Below are positions 1-7,920 of a stretch of DNA of 50,125 nucleotides, piece by piece. The stretch is from DASRHT01 sp035293765 (GTDB lineage Bacteria > Chloroflexota > Ktedonobacteria > Ktedonobacterales > Ktedonobacteraceae), in NCBI GenBank assembly GCA_035293765.1, contig DATGMF010000009.1:1-50125 (forward strand), read 5' to 3'. Each line of letters starts with the position of its first letter. Position 1 is the first letter of the stretch. The position numbers and the translations under genes were made by a program. The notes below the pieces were generated by a model. The model searched no databases. It was given only the letters and a program-made list of their open reading frames with translations, and had not been told where the DNA came from.

Positions 1-402
1 ATCTATATGAGTCGCCTCTCATCAAGAAGCGCTCGATGTGCTGTTGAGTTCGCGATCCAGGCCAAGAGTTGTTGCGTTGCGTTACTTGGCTTGTTCGCAG
101 ATGTACTCGCTTTCGCCGTGCATCCCTCTCGCGAGGGAGAGACAAAAGCTGTCAATTGACAGGAACTGGACAATCGCGTTCAGGATGCGCCATCGTTGCC
201 AGTTGCTGTTCTGCTTTCCACTCTTCAGTTGTCAAGGTACCCCTGCAAGCGTTGCTTGCTTCGTTGCCATTTAGAGACAGACAAAGAAACCAGCGACCGA
301 ATTCCTGGTTTAAGGACATAAGCCTCTGGGTTTATATTCTTCAGGGGGAAAACCTTCTAGAGGTTGACCGACCGGAGATCTTTTCCCGTCTGTATCGGCG
401 AC
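1..402 (-). other. Putative leader of a leftward rRNA operon (gene-free)
   Basis: No convincing protein gene lies in 1-646. Read leftward from the promoter at 409-437, this stretch has two motifs resembling the boxA-type antitermination sequences found in rRNA leaders and spacers: CTTGACAACTGAAGAGTGG (236-219) and GCGAACTCAACAGCAC (53-38). It also has a perfect 14-bp palindrome (149-162) and a small stem-loop (about 124-138). The transcript would leave the window at position 1. A long untranslated leader, strong promoter and boxA-like motifs fit rRNA, but the 16S or 23S gene itself is not visible, so this is inference. The rest, 438-646, holds the promoter region of the rightward SPFH gene, with nothing else I recognise. 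Confidence 0.45.
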
Positions 403-408
403 ATCGGT

Positions 409-437
409 ATTATGCCATAGCTCCCCGCCAATGTCAA
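409..437 (-). promoter_or_regulatory. Strong sigma-70-type promoter, leftward
   Basis: On the minus strand, a perfect -35 TTGACA (437-432) is separated by exactly 17 bases from CATAAT (414-409). No start codon with a ribosome binding site follows within the window, so a long untranslated RNA is expected. Confidence 0.6.
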
Positions 438-646
438 TAGGTTTTTCACGAGTTTTTACAAAATTATAAAAATTCATTTTTGGACTCAGGACTGGCAAAG
501 CGATGTCCTGAAACCTGTTGGGAAAGGAGAGCTAAAGTACTGTGCATTAATGGAAAACAAGAGGGATATTTGATTTATTCCCTGTTCCCTCGTTCTTACT
601 AAAGGGACCCTTTTTTGAAGTAGTGTGTTTTGTCAAGGAGGTTATT

Positions 647-1516
647 ATGCCTGGTATGCGCAACGTTATTTCGACGCTGACTCCCGATGGCGAAGAAATT
701 ATGGGGCCGGATATTCTGATGTGGCACTATCCCGAGAATAGTATTATGAATGGTTCGCTTTTAACGGTAGAAAGCAACCACTTCTGCGTGCTCAAATCGC
801 GCGGGGCAATTCTCAATGTCTATGAAACGGGTCAGTATCCTGTGCAAACTACCGATCATCCTCTTGTTGGCTCGATCCAGCAGGCATTTTATGGGGGACA
901 GAGCCCCTGGCAATTCGAGGCCATTTATATCAATCGAGCGAAATTAGTATTGAAAACGAGCGGGATGGCGCTTTCGCGCGAGATGGCGGAGATGGTGTAC
1001 AGCGTCGATTACTATATCCACGTCGAGACACGCGAGAACGCCGTACGCCTGGTACAGCATATGCCTTATCGAGGCCACTCGCTGGCGATCCAGGATGTGA
1101 ACGCTTACGCGGGGCCGGTGATTGAGCAAGCGGTGAACCAGTTGGTGCAGATCACTCCGCTTGAGGCGGTCAATGAGAAGATTCATGACCTCTCGCAGAT
1201 TGTTTTCCAGCATCTGCAGCAGTTCCTGACGATCTATGGTATCTCGCTTGATACGGTGAAGGTGCTTGTATTCCCGCGCGATGAGCGCATGAAAGCGTTG
1301 ATCGCCCTCAAAGCTTTTGGCTTGAGCGAGCTGGACGCAGTACGCTACTACACGGCGATGCTGATGGCGGAGAAAGGCGTGGTATCGGCTCCCAATATGG
1401 CAATCGGTCTGCCATTTAACATTAGCGGCGTCCAGCCGACAGTGAGCACCGAGCGTTATACAACGAACTCACAGGTGCCTCCGCCGGTCCCTCCGCCCAC
1501 AGCCCCTCGCCGGTAA
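647..1516 (+). CDS. SPFH domain-containing protein
   Basis: A 289-residue protein resembling the soluble SPFH (stomatin/prohibitin/flotillin) proteins often annotated as virion-core-like. These are scaffolding proteins linked to membrane stress or to presentation of partner proteins; the exact role here is unknown. The start at 647 is chosen because AAGGAGG (635-641) sits 5 bases upstream; the GTG at 623 lies before that site and is unlikely. The N-terminal third is beta-rich and contains a YETGQYPVQT-like strand typical of the family. The middle is helical. There is no signal peptide or membrane segment. The C-terminus is a proline-rich tail ending PPPTAPRR, where related proteins often carry a zinc ribbon or SHOCT domain. 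The next gene, 48 bases downstream on the same strand, is probably cotranscribed. Confidence 0.75.
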   Translation: MPGMRNVISTLTPDGEEIMGPDILMWHYPENSIMNGSLLTVESNHFCVLKSRGAILNVYETGQYPVQTTDHPLVGSIQQAFYGGQSPWQFEAIYINRAKLVLKTSGMALSREMAEMVYSVDYYIHVETRENAVRLVQHMPYRGHSLAIQDVNAYAGPVIEQAVNQLVQITPLEAVNEKIHDLSQIVFQHLQQFLTIYGISLDTVKVLVFPRDERMKALIALKAFGLSELDAVRYYTAMLMAEKGVVSAPNMAIGLPFNISGVQPTVSTERYTTNSQVPPPVPPPTAPRR

Positions 1517-1564
1517 CGCCCACATAAAACATTCCTTCCGGTTTTATGCAAAGAGGAGAAAAGC

Positions 1565-2113
1565 ATGGGTTCGGAGCCATCAAATAGCCCGGTGGTGCAG
1601 CAGCTACAACTGCTGCTCACCGGCTATGGATATAATTTCTATAATTCGGTGAACAAGGCGCGGTCGGACGACCTGCTGGTGCGAGAGCGAGCGAGTTACT
1701 ATCTGGCTCAGGCCGTGAATATGCTGGCAAATCTGCGGGGAGCGTACCAGCGCCGCTTTATCCCGCCACTCACACGGGCCAATCCAGATCCTCCCCAGGA
1801 GGCAATGGCACAGGTACGCGAATTAGAAGAGGTGCAGCAGGAACTGGCTAACATTGAGACGTATATTCGGGGCATGTCCGTGCCAACGCAGGACCGGATA
1901 TGGTGGCGCTTTCGCCAGGAGCAGGTGTTGTTGACACAGTTGCTGGATTTCGATCTCTCCCTGGTTCTCATCAGCGAGCAAATTTACCAGCATGTCTCGC
2001 AGCTCACGCCTGATGTCTGGAACAATCAGGGAAGCCGCTCGCTGCGCCAGTTCATCCAACGGGTTAATCAGATCGCGCACGAACGAGAACGTTTTCTACT
2101 GCTGCCGATGTAA
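1565..2113 (+). CDS. Hypothetical helical protein, SPFH partner candidate
   Basis: A 182-residue soluble protein I do not recognise. It is preceded by a good ribosome binding site (AGAGGAG about 7 bases before the ATG). It appears almost entirely alpha-helical, with Glu/Gln/Arg-rich heptad-like stretches around residues 75-100 and 155-178 that suggest coiled coil or helical bundle. It has no signal peptide, no membrane segment and no cysteine cluster. It follows the SPFH gene after 48 bases and ends just before a strong hairpin, so the two probably form a two-gene operon and may act together. A link to SPFH function rests only on position. Confidence 0.6.
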   Translation: MGSEPSNSPVVQQLQLLLTGYGYNFYNSVNKARSDDLLVRERASYYLAQAVNMLANLRGAYQRRFIPPLTRANPDPPQEAMAQVRELEEVQQELANIETYIRGMSVPTQDRIWWRFRQEQVLLTQLLDFDLSLVLISEQIYQHVSQLTPDVWNNQGSRSLRQFIQRVNQIAHERERFLLLPM

Positions 2114-2116
2114 GGC

Positions 2117-2158
2117 GATAAGTGGCAATCAATATTGAACGCATGATTGCCACTTATC
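2117..2158. terminator. 15-bp perfect hairpin between convergent genes
   Basis: GATAAGTGGCAATCA (2117-2131) and its exact reverse complement (2144-2158) flank a 12-base loop, directly after the stop of the upstream gene and 9 bases before the end of the convergent gene. There is no long T-run, so it may be a bidirectional terminator or an mRNA-stabilising structure. Confidence 0.6.
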
Positions 2159-2167
2159 AACTCAGTG

Positions 2168-3427
2168 CTAGCTCTCAAGGATGCCCATATAGTTCCCGGG
2201 CAATGTGCAGTGGCTATAGAGTTTTGCTAGTAACTGCACCTGGTCTTGGACGGTTGTGCTGCCACCGGGACAGGAAAGCGTCAAAGTGCGCGCCCCCATT
2301 GGTAAATCCTGGCGGATCGGCTTGGGCCTCCCTCCTGCATCGGCGATGCCAATGGGCCAGTTGATCCCCTGATCAAAGAAATCCTTGCCGCTAAAGTAGA
2401 AAAATGGCGTCTTATACTTCATCGCCGTCTGCACATCTGTCACCAGCGCCAATGCGTGGGAAACTGCGACCTGGTAGGAATTGTAGGGATCGATGCCGCA
2501 GCCTTTAAAGCAGCCGGTGCCCTCGACTACCCAGAGATGCTTGCCGAGATCGCCACTATTGAGATCGACATGGAATTGCTGAGCCCAGAAGACGAATAGC
2601 CCATAGAGGCTATTTGTACCAGGACCTGGATAGCCATTATGCCAGCTATCAATAAGCCCCAATATCTGACTATGCCAGTCCCAGTTTCCGCCCGGATGTA
2701 CGGTAGAGTTCATGGCATCCTGCATCCGATTAAGGTAGTCCACCTGATCGACCAGGGGCTGATAATCAATGCCGCCCACATGAGGATCGAGCGAGCCGAG
2801 CAGGACAGGAATATCATGGCGCACGGCATGCATAGCTTTTTCGCAATAGTCATAGAACCGGGCGAAGTTTTCTGGGGGGATATATAAGAAGGCCACGGCA
2901 GGATCAAGCTTCATCTCCTCATTTCCACACTGCACGGCATCGGCGTTGCCATGAGCGGCATCGTTGAGCGCGTCCAGATTATACAGCCGCGAGTCATTTG
3001 GCCCCTGGCAAACGGTGAGCAAGACGCGAATGCCTCTTTGATGGTAAGACTCAATGGTGCTTTTCAGCACATCGCCACGTAAATTGCCCCAGCCACAGGA
3101 GGGATAGCCCACGCGAATCCAGGAGATGCCATTGAAAGGTGTAGTATCCACCCCGAGAATCTGTGATGGGTCCTGCGTTGGCAGCAATGTCGGAGACGGA
3201 GTGCTTGTGGGGGTGGGCGAAGGGATCACCGTCGGCGTTGGTTTGGGTGTGGGAATGGGGGTTGCCAGGGCTTGAGTATGGGAGCGCACCACAAGCTGAT
3301 ACGAAAGTATCGTCAGGAGAACAGCGCCTATGAGGACGACCACAAAAACGATGGATAATGGCTTTTTGAGAACTCTTGAGAGGTTCTCCCGGAGATCAGA
3401 TAGATTCACAGCAATTACACCTCGCAT
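2168..3427 (-). CDS. Membrane-anchored glycoside-hydrolase-like protein
   Basis: A 419-residue protein with a short cytoplasmic N-terminus, one hydrophobic helix (about residues 23-46) and no cleavage site, then a linker rich in Pro, Thr and Ser (about 55-88), and an extracellular domain from about residue 90. The domain resembles TIM-barrel glycosidases of clan GH-A. An Asn-Glu pair (N169-E170, followed by a second Glu) fits the acid/base position after strand 4, and E302 in WVVEGTG fits the nucleophile after strand 7. Several cysteines (C111, C140, C167, C306, C310) could form disulfides, as expected outside the cell. The substrate cannot be read from the sequence. It is transcribed alone, convergent with the SPFH operon. 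An active glycosidase is probable, not certain. Confidence 0.6.
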   Translation of the reverse strand: MRGVIAVNLSDLRENLSRVLKKPLSIVFVVVLIGAVLLTILSYQLVVRSHTQALATPIPTPKPTPTVIPSPTPTSTPSPTLLPTQDPSQILGVDTTPFNGISWIRVGYPSCGWGNLRGDVLKSTIESYHQRGIRVLLTVCQGPNDSRLYNLDALNDAAHGNADAVQCGNEEMKLDPAVAFLYIPPENFARFYDYCEKAMHAVRHDIPVLLGSLDPHVGGIDYQPLVDQVDYLNRMQDAMNSTVHPGGNWDWHSQILGLIDSWHNGYPGPGTNSLYGLFVFWAQQFHVDLNSGDLGKHLWVVEGTGCFKGCGIDPYNSYQVAVSHALALVTDVQTAMKYKTPFFYFSGKDFFDQGINWPIGIADAGGRPKPIRQDLPMGARTLTLSCPGGSTTVQDQVQLLAKLYSHCTLPGNYMGILES

Positions 3428-3571
3428 TCATTGAAACAGAAAAAAGACAATACCATTGGTCAAAAAAAACTATACTCAACTGTATTCTACCATTAGAAAT
3501 GGTGCAGGCAAATAGCTTGAGTAAGCAAAATTTTTTATTATTAGAGAGAGGCGAGAGTAGGTCAGGAGCGG

Positions 3572-5002
3572 TTACTTCCCGATACAGAACTCGCTGAAGA
3601 TTCTGTCGAGTAAATCATCGCTGGCAGTCTCTCCCGTTATTTCGCCAAGCGCACTATATGCGGCTCGCAGATCGATAGATACAAAGTCCAAAGGTAGCTC
3701 TTGCACAAGAGAAGCCTGGGATGCACGGAGATGCTCAACGACGCGACGCAGCGCCTCCTGATGCCGCGTGCTGGTGACCAGAACGCTCTCGCTATATAGC
3801 GTCTTCCCCGCAAGTGCCACAGCGGCAATAGCCTCCTCTAACTGCGGCAGCCCCTCGCTCGTTAGCGTCGAAGTACGGACGAACGCAGAGTGCGCCCAGA
3901 GGTCCCGCGCCTGATTCAGCTCTATACGTTGCGCCTGATCAGCCTTATTGATGACCACAATCACCGGCCTCTTATGCTTCGAGACATTTGCCTCATCGGC
4001 AGGGCTGCAATCAAAGCCCATCGAGCGCAACTCGGAGGAGACGAGGCGATCCTGCTCGGTGAGCGGCTCAGCGCCATCAAACACCAGCAAAACCACATCG
4101 GCGCTCTCGGCGGCTGCTCGGCTCCGTTGCACGCCGATCTGCTCGACCGGGTCCTCTGTGGGAGTGATGCCGGCAGTATCGATCAGGTGCAGGGGAATGC
4201 CGCGCACATTTGCTACCTCTTCTACTGTATCACGCGTGGTCCCTGCGATTGGTGTCACAATTGCGCGCTCGGTCCGCAGCAACAGATTGAGCAGGCTAGA
4301 TTTTCCCACGTTAGGGCGACCGATGATCGCGGTTCGCAGTCCCTGGCGATAGAGCCGTCCCTGTTCGGAGCCAGCCAGCAGCGCATCGGCCTGTTCTTGC
4401 GCGTGAGCGATCAGCGGCTGTAGCTCAGCGATTTGCGGCGTCGGAACATCTTCCTCCGGGAAATCGATGCTGGCCTCAATACGAGCGATGACGCCGAGCA
4501 GGGCATGACGCACCTGCTGGAGTTGTTCCGAGAGCCGCCCGCGAAGTTGCTGCATAGCCAGGCGCTGCCCCGCTTCGGTTTGAGCCTCAATCAGATCCAT
4601 CACCGCTTCGGCCTGAGCCAGGTCAAGCCGTCCATTGAGAAAGGCGCGCAACGTAAACTCGCCCGGATTCGCCATGCGCGCGCCCTGCGCCAGTACTACA
4701 CGCAGGATGCGTCGCAGGATCAGCGGCCCGCCGTGCCCCTGGATCTCCACCACTGGCTCACGCGTATAGGTATGGGGCGGCTGCATAAAAGCTGTCAGCA
4801 CCTCGTCGAGTATTTCGCCGGTTGCAGGATCGACAACATGCCCATAGGTCAGTTGATGGGAAGGAGGCACTGAGCTGCGTCCGTGGGGTTGGCGGAACAG
4901 AGGTAACACCAGCGAGAACGCATCCTGCCCACTTACCCGGATCACACCGATACCACCACTCCCTGGTGGGGTTGCAATCGCTGCGATTGTGTCGTTTTGC
5001 AT
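3572..5002 (-). CDS. mnmE: tRNA modification GTPase MnmE
   Basis: MnmE works with MnmG to put the cmnm5 group on the wobble uridine of certain tRNAs, using a potassium-dependent GTPase and a formyl-folate-binding N-terminal domain. With the start at 5002 the protein has 476 residues, slightly longer than the usual 450-460. It begins MQNDTIAAIATPPGSGGIGV, matching the family N-terminus; the ATG 18 bases upstream overlaps the -10 box. The G domain shows GRPNVGKS (228-235), DTAG (275-278) and NKAD (352-355). A short insertion of about 15 residues lies just before NKAD. The C-terminus FCIGK keeps the catalytic Cys of the C-x-GK motif. It lies 29 bases after fdhD on the same strand and has its own promoter, so cotranscription with fdhD is possible but not required. 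Confidence 0.95.
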   Translation of the reverse strand: MQNDTIAAIATPPGSGGIGVIRVSGQDAFSLVLPLFRQPHGRSSVPPSHQLTYGHVVDPATGEILDEVLTAFMQPPHTYTREPVVEIQGHGGPLILRRILRVVLAQGARMANPGEFTLRAFLNGRLDLAQAEAVMDLIEAQTEAGQRLAMQQLRGRLSEQLQQVRHALLGVIARIEASIDFPEEDVPTPQIAELQPLIAHAQEQADALLAGSEQGRLYRQGLRTAIIGRPNVGKSSLLNLLLRTERAIVTPIAGTTRDTVEEVANVRGIPLHLIDTAGITPTEDPVEQIGVQRSRAAAESADVVLLVFDGAEPLTEQDRLVSSELRSMGFDCSPADEANVSKHKRPVIVVINKADQAQRIELNQARDLWAHSAFVRTSTLTSEGLPQLEEAIAAVALAGKTLYSESVLVTSTRHQEALRRVVEHLRASQASLVQELPLDFVSIDLRAAYSALGEITGETASDDLLDRIFSEFCIGK

Positions 5003-5008
5003 GGCTGG

Positions 5009-5037
5009 ATTATAACGCATCTATGGATCTCTCACAA
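5009..5037 (-). promoter_or_regulatory. mnmE promoter, apparently leaderless
   Basis: On the minus strand, TTGTGA (5037-5032) and a perfect TATAAT (5014-5009) are 17 bases apart. Only six bases separate the -10 box from the mnmE ATG at 5002, so transcription would begin at or within a base of the start codon. No Shine-Dalgarno sequence precedes that ATG. The -35 box overlaps the fdhD stop codon. Confidence 0.55.
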
Positions 5038-5925
5038 GGGGGTGCTATCATCCTGCGCCTCATCGCTGGATGCTATCACGCGTTGTGGATGGGTATAGAC
5101 GTTCATCGAGCGGCCGCGCAAAAAACCCACCAGCGTCATGCCGCTGCTCTCGGCCAGTTCGACGGCGAGGCTGGAAGGGGCGGATATGGCGACAACGCAG
5201 GGGATGCGAGCCAGCAGCGCCTTCTGAATAATCTCAAACGATGTGCGCCCGCTTACCATCAGAATGGAATGGTTGTAAGGATATGTGCCGTGAAGCAGGC
5301 CATGCCCAATCAATTTATCAACGGCATTATGCCTGCCGACATCTTCGCGCAAAAGCAGCAATTCGCCCTGCGGAGTAAAAAGACCGGCAGCATGCAGGCC
5401 CCCCGTATGGGTGAAAACCGCCTGCTGCCCGCGTAGTTCCGCCGCCAGTTGATAGAGGGTGGAGGCAGCGACGCAGAACGTATCCGGCTCCAGAGGCGGC
5501 GTTGTTTGCATTAAGTCAGCAATACTATTTTTGCCGCAGAGCCCACAACTGGCCGAGACGGCGAAGTGGCGCTCGAAAGCGGTGGGAGCGGGAGCGGCAC
5601 ACTGTTCAGAGGCTCGCAGCGTCACATTGACCACATTTTCCAGCGGTAAGCCGTCGGAGTCGAGAGCATCCTCAATCTTTAACACATCGCTCGCATTCTG
5701 GATTACGCCTTCAGTAAAGAGGAAGCCCAGCGCCAGTTCGTAGTCGTTGCCGGGCGTGCGCATAATCACCGCCAGACTCTGATCTGCGATACGCACCTCG
5801 AACGGCTCCTCAACTGTCAGGTTATCCTCGCGCACCTGCCGTTCGTTGCCCTGCCAGTGGGTTGTTTTCACTTGCAGCACGCGTTCTGGATCAAGCGGCG
5901 AGCGCCAGGAGCTGGTTACTCTCAT
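5032..5925 (-). CDS. fdhD: Formate dehydrogenase accessory sulfurtransferase FdhD
   Basis: FdhD carries sulfur from a cysteine desulfurase to the molybdenum or tungsten cofactor of formate dehydrogenases, which is needed for their activity. The 297-residue protein has the expected length. The sulfur-transfer loop is present as CGLCGKNS, with C127 and C130. The region around residues 53-75 (IMRTPGNDYELALGFLFTEG) and the sequence LREDVGRHNAVDKLIG further on are family hallmarks. The start is supported by GAGGAGG six bases upstream. No formate dehydrogenase gene lies in the window, so its client enzyme must be elsewhere. The molybdoenzyme at 20834-22465 is of the sulfite oxidase type and is not a known FdhD client. 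Confidence 0.93.
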   Translation of the reverse strand: MRVTSSWRSPLDPERVLQVKTTHWQGNERQVREDNLTVEEPFEVRIADQSLAVIMRTPGNDYELALGFLFTEGVIQNASDVLKIEDALDSDGLPLENVVNVTLRASEQCAAPAPTAFERHFAVSASCGLCGKNSIADLMQTTPPLEPDTFCVAASTLYQLAAELRGQQAVFTHTGGLHAAGLFTPQGELLLLREDVGRHNAVDKLIGHGLLHGTYPYNHSILMVSGRTSFEIIQKALLARIPCVVAISAPSSLAVELAESSGMTLVGFLRGRSMNVYTHPQRVIASSDEAQDDSTPL

Positions 5926-6062
5926 CGCTATCCTCCTCTTTGCTCAAAGTTGGTTACATGATAGCTCCGACAACGGCAAAACTATTATCTACAGAGTACC
6001 GCTGCCCTCAATATATCATATCGTTTCCTCTCCAGAAAGAGACGATTGCCCGGCGCATGCGG

Positions 6063-6308
6063 CTACAGAACCTTGCACGATTTTTTCTGCCAGAACGCAG
6101 ATATCCCACATGCCTCATGATTGAAGCATGTGGGACATAAGGTATCGCCAAACCCCTGCACTTCAGCTATCGTGCCGACTGGCGCGCTAACGACAACAGC
6201 ATCAACGCGACCGGAGCGTAGCGCGGAACTACTACAGGCCGCTATGCTCAGGCCAACTAACAACAGGCACGCCAATAGCGACCAGGATCGCTGAACACAA
6301 AATCGCAT
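6063..6308 (-). pseudogene. Remnant of an ABC-transporter substrate-binding lipoprotein
   Basis: The 81-residue reading frame has a real gene start: AGAAGGAGAA about 6 bases before the ATG, then a lipoprotein signal peptide (hydrophobic residues about 9-23, lipobox-like IAAC). Straight after the lipid-attachment Cys it jumps to a segment (about residues 30-54, ALRSGRVDAVVVSAP then GTIAEVQGFG) resembling the interior of NitT/TauT/SsuA-type binding proteins, which normally have about 330 residues. The last 25 residues run through a hairpin and are unlike the family. I read it as a gene with a large internal deletion and a lost C-terminus. It may still be transcribed; a short exported lipopeptide cannot be excluded. 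Confidence 0.5.
6104..6135. terminator. 10-bp perfect hairpin, 12-base loop
   Basis: TCCCACATGC (6104-6113) pairs with GCATGTGGGA (6126-6135) around a 12-base loop. On the minus strand the following sequence contains TTTTTT (about 6081-6086) after some 18 bases. It lies inside the 3' part of the lipoprotein remnant and may be the original terminator of that operon or the scar of a rearrangement. Confidence 0.35.
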
Positions 6309-6413
6309 TACTATGTTCTCCTTCTAAAATAATGGAATACAAGAGCCGGAAAAACCTCAAATATCAGCAACGAAGATCTACCTTTACTGCTTTCCCTCTC
6401 CCTCAAAAAGCAA

Positions 6414-6427
6414 GTAAACCTGTTTAC
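6414..6427. promoter_or_regulatory. Operator-like palindrome GTAAAC-CT-GTTTAC
   Basis: A 14-base near-palindrome with 6-base arms, about 105 bases upstream of the lipoprotein remnant. Its size and symmetry suggest a repressor site of the former transporter operon. I cannot assign the regulator. Confidence 0.3.
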
Positions 6428-6444
6428 ATAGCGAAGGTCCGGCT

Positions 6445-6600
6445 TTAACGAAGAACCTTTCTGCCGATGCTGACCCCTGCCTTCCAGCGAACGGCGATGC
6501 GCAAGCCTGTCAGCATTGAGCCCATAGCTGCGGGAACAATTACCTTGAACAGAATGTCTCGACGCTTTCCCCCCATAGAGAGAAGCCTTACCAGGGTTAT
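6445..6600 (-). pseudogene. Fragment of an ABC-transporter permease (NitT/TauT type)
   Basis: The frame here encodes about 33 residues that match the conserved EAA-loop region of TauC/SsuC permeases: a Gly-rich start (MGGKRRDILFKV), then IVPAAMGSMLTGLRIAV, equivalent to the usual VxLPAALPSxLTGLRIAL. After that the match breaks down and the frame stops at 6445. The family normally has about 250 residues, so only a short piece survives. It lies upstream of the binding-protein remnant on the same strand, as expected for a decayed transporter operon. A longer open frame extends to 6843, but its upstream part crosses the inverted repeat at 6578-6629 and looks non-coding. Confidence 0.45.
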
Positions 6601-6629
6601 ATTCACAGAGTCCTGGTAAGGCTTCTCTC
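6578..6629. repeat. 18-bp perfect inverted repeat at the edge of the permease fragment
   Basis: An 18-base arm beginning GAGAGAAGCC (6578-6595) is exactly complementary to 6612-6629, with a 16-base loop. It sits where permease homology stops. It could be a terminator, though no T-run follows on either strand, or a deletion scar or small mobile-element remnant. Confidence 0.55.
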
Positions 6630-6782
6630 TTCGAGTATGCTGTTTTACCAGCGCCCGTCCTGGCAGCGTGCCTGAGCAGGAGTGTAGCTCCGTTGAGAAC
6701 AGGCGAGATTGACGCCGGTGCTGCACAGTGCTAGGATATGCACATAGCTGAAACACTACTATCACCGGCGAAGGGTTGTAAT

Positions 6783-7400
6783 ATGCACCATTTTGTGAGA
6801 GCAAGCAACGAACTACTGCGTAAGCGCGGCTACCGCCTGACACCGCAGCGCTATATGATTCTGAGTGTGATCCAGGAAGCGAACGAACACTTGAGCATTG
6901 AACAAATTACGGAGCGAGTCCAGCAGCGCAACCCTTACGTCAGCCTTTCAACGATCTACCGCACCCTGGAACTGCTGAAGCAACTGGGACTAATCCGCGA
7001 AAATCATCTGCCAGGCGAGCAGCCCCATTATGAAGCTGCCGAAGGGCATGCTCATCATCACTTGATCTGTCGCGGCTGCCGCACGACCATTCACCTGAAC
7101 GAAACCTTGCTCGGCAACCTGCATGAACAGCTACAGGAAGAATACCATTTTCACAATTTAACGCTTGACCTGGTGGCAGCAGGTTATTGTACCGCCTGTT
7201 GGGCGGCTATGCAGCAGGACGAACGGGGCTCACAGGGATGTTCGGAGCCGCCAGAAGCTCAGGGCGAGGAGCGGCAAAGCGAACAGGTAGAAAAGCAGCA
7301 AGTAGTTCAGAACATCGATACGGAAAAAGAAATAGAGCCCGATAGCAATAAACAGCACCATGCGGCTGGGGCGAACGATCCAGCGCGACGAGACTTGTAG
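6783..7400 (+). CDS. Fur-family metal-responsive repressor with extended tail
   Basis: A Fur/Zur/PerR-type repressor of 205 residues. The winged helix (about residues 5-80) includes RGYRLTPQRYMIL and SLSTIYRTLELLKQLG, the DNA-recognition part. The dimerisation domain has a His-rich metal site (GHAHHHLIC) and the two CxxC motifs of the structural zinc site (CRGC and CTAC). The start at 6783 is preferred because the family N-terminus begins here; the ATG at 6738 would add 15 unlike residues. Normal family members end soon after the second CxxC. Here the frame continues about 65 residues as a hydrophilic Glu/Gln/Lys-rich tail, of which the last 57 codons overlap the convergent gene. The metal specificity cannot be told; the decayed transporter next door does not settle it. 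Confidence 0.85.
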   Translation: MHHFVRASNELLRKRGYRLTPQRYMILSVIQEANEHLSIEQITERVQQRNPYVSLSTIYRTLELLKQLGLIRENHLPGEQPHYEAAEGHAHHHLICRGCRTTIHLNETLLGNLHEQLQEEYHFHNLTLDLVAAGYCTACWAAMQQDERGSQGCSEPPEAQGEERQSEQVEKQQVVQNIDTEKEIEPDSNKQHHAAGANDPARRDL

Positions 7401-7841
7401 CATCTGGTGCAGCATCAGAAAAATCCCTAGCGACGTATACACGTATACAAAGAGAATCGCCAGCACGGGATGAATAACCTGCTTCCAGGCCATGCCCGCC
7501 ACGCTAAAGGCGACAACAGCCTGGTCGCAAAACAAATCGGTAAATGAGCCGCGCGGCGTACTTTTGCCCTTGAGCCGCGCCTCTACTCCATCAAGCCCAT
7601 CAAAGACGATAGATATCACCAGCAACCAGAACGCAACGGGGAAATTGGAGGGAGCCAGGAGAAAGAAGCCCATTCCCAGAGCCACCGAGGAGAAGGAGAG
7701 CGCATCGGGACTGATGCCAAGATATGAGAGGAGAGCCGCGATAGGAGAGAGCAAACGCTGGCGTACTCTTTGCCAGGGACCAAGCACTTTCTCTTCTTCT
7801 TCGCTATAGATACTGCCAAATTTCTGTCTGAGTTTTTGCAT
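7230..7841 (-). CDS. CDP-alcohol phosphatidyltransferase family protein
   Basis: A 203-residue integral membrane enzyme that transfers a phosphatidyl group from a CDP-alcohol to an alcohol, as in phosphatidylglycerol, phosphatidylinositol or cardiolipin synthesis. The signature D-x2-D-G-x2-A-R-x8-G-x3-D-x3-D is complete: FDGLDGVEAR, then G, D and D in RGSFTDLFCDQ. About five or six hydrophobic helices are visible, at residues 35-50, 60-85, 105-150 and 160-195. The start is supported by GAGGTGG just upstream of the ATG. The acceptor alcohol cannot be assigned from the sequence. Its last 171 bases overlap the 3' end of the convergent Fur-family gene; the sequence there is a conserved-looking membrane helix, so this frame is probably the constrained one. 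Confidence 0.85.
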   Translation of the reverse strand: MQKLRQKFGSIYSEEEEKVLGPWQRVRQRLLSPIAALLSYLGISPDALSFSSVALGMGFFLLAPSNFPVAFWLLVISIVFDGLDGVEARLKGKSTPRGSFTDLFCDQAVVAFSVAGMAWKQVIHPVLAILFVYVYTSLGIFLMLHQMLQVSSRWIVRPSRMVLFIAIGLYFFFRIDVLNYLLLFYLFALPLLALSFWRLRTSL

Positions 7842-7920
7842 GGCCCACCTCTACATGTGAGTACGTACACTGTCATAGTAATAATATCCTCTCCCGAAAT
7901 CCGTACTTTAACCTATATAC

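Noticed and set aside
38..498. Short open frames on both strands in the left 500 bases
   Set aside because: They lack ribosome binding sites and their products look like translations of structured non-coding sequence; the region fits an rRNA leader better.
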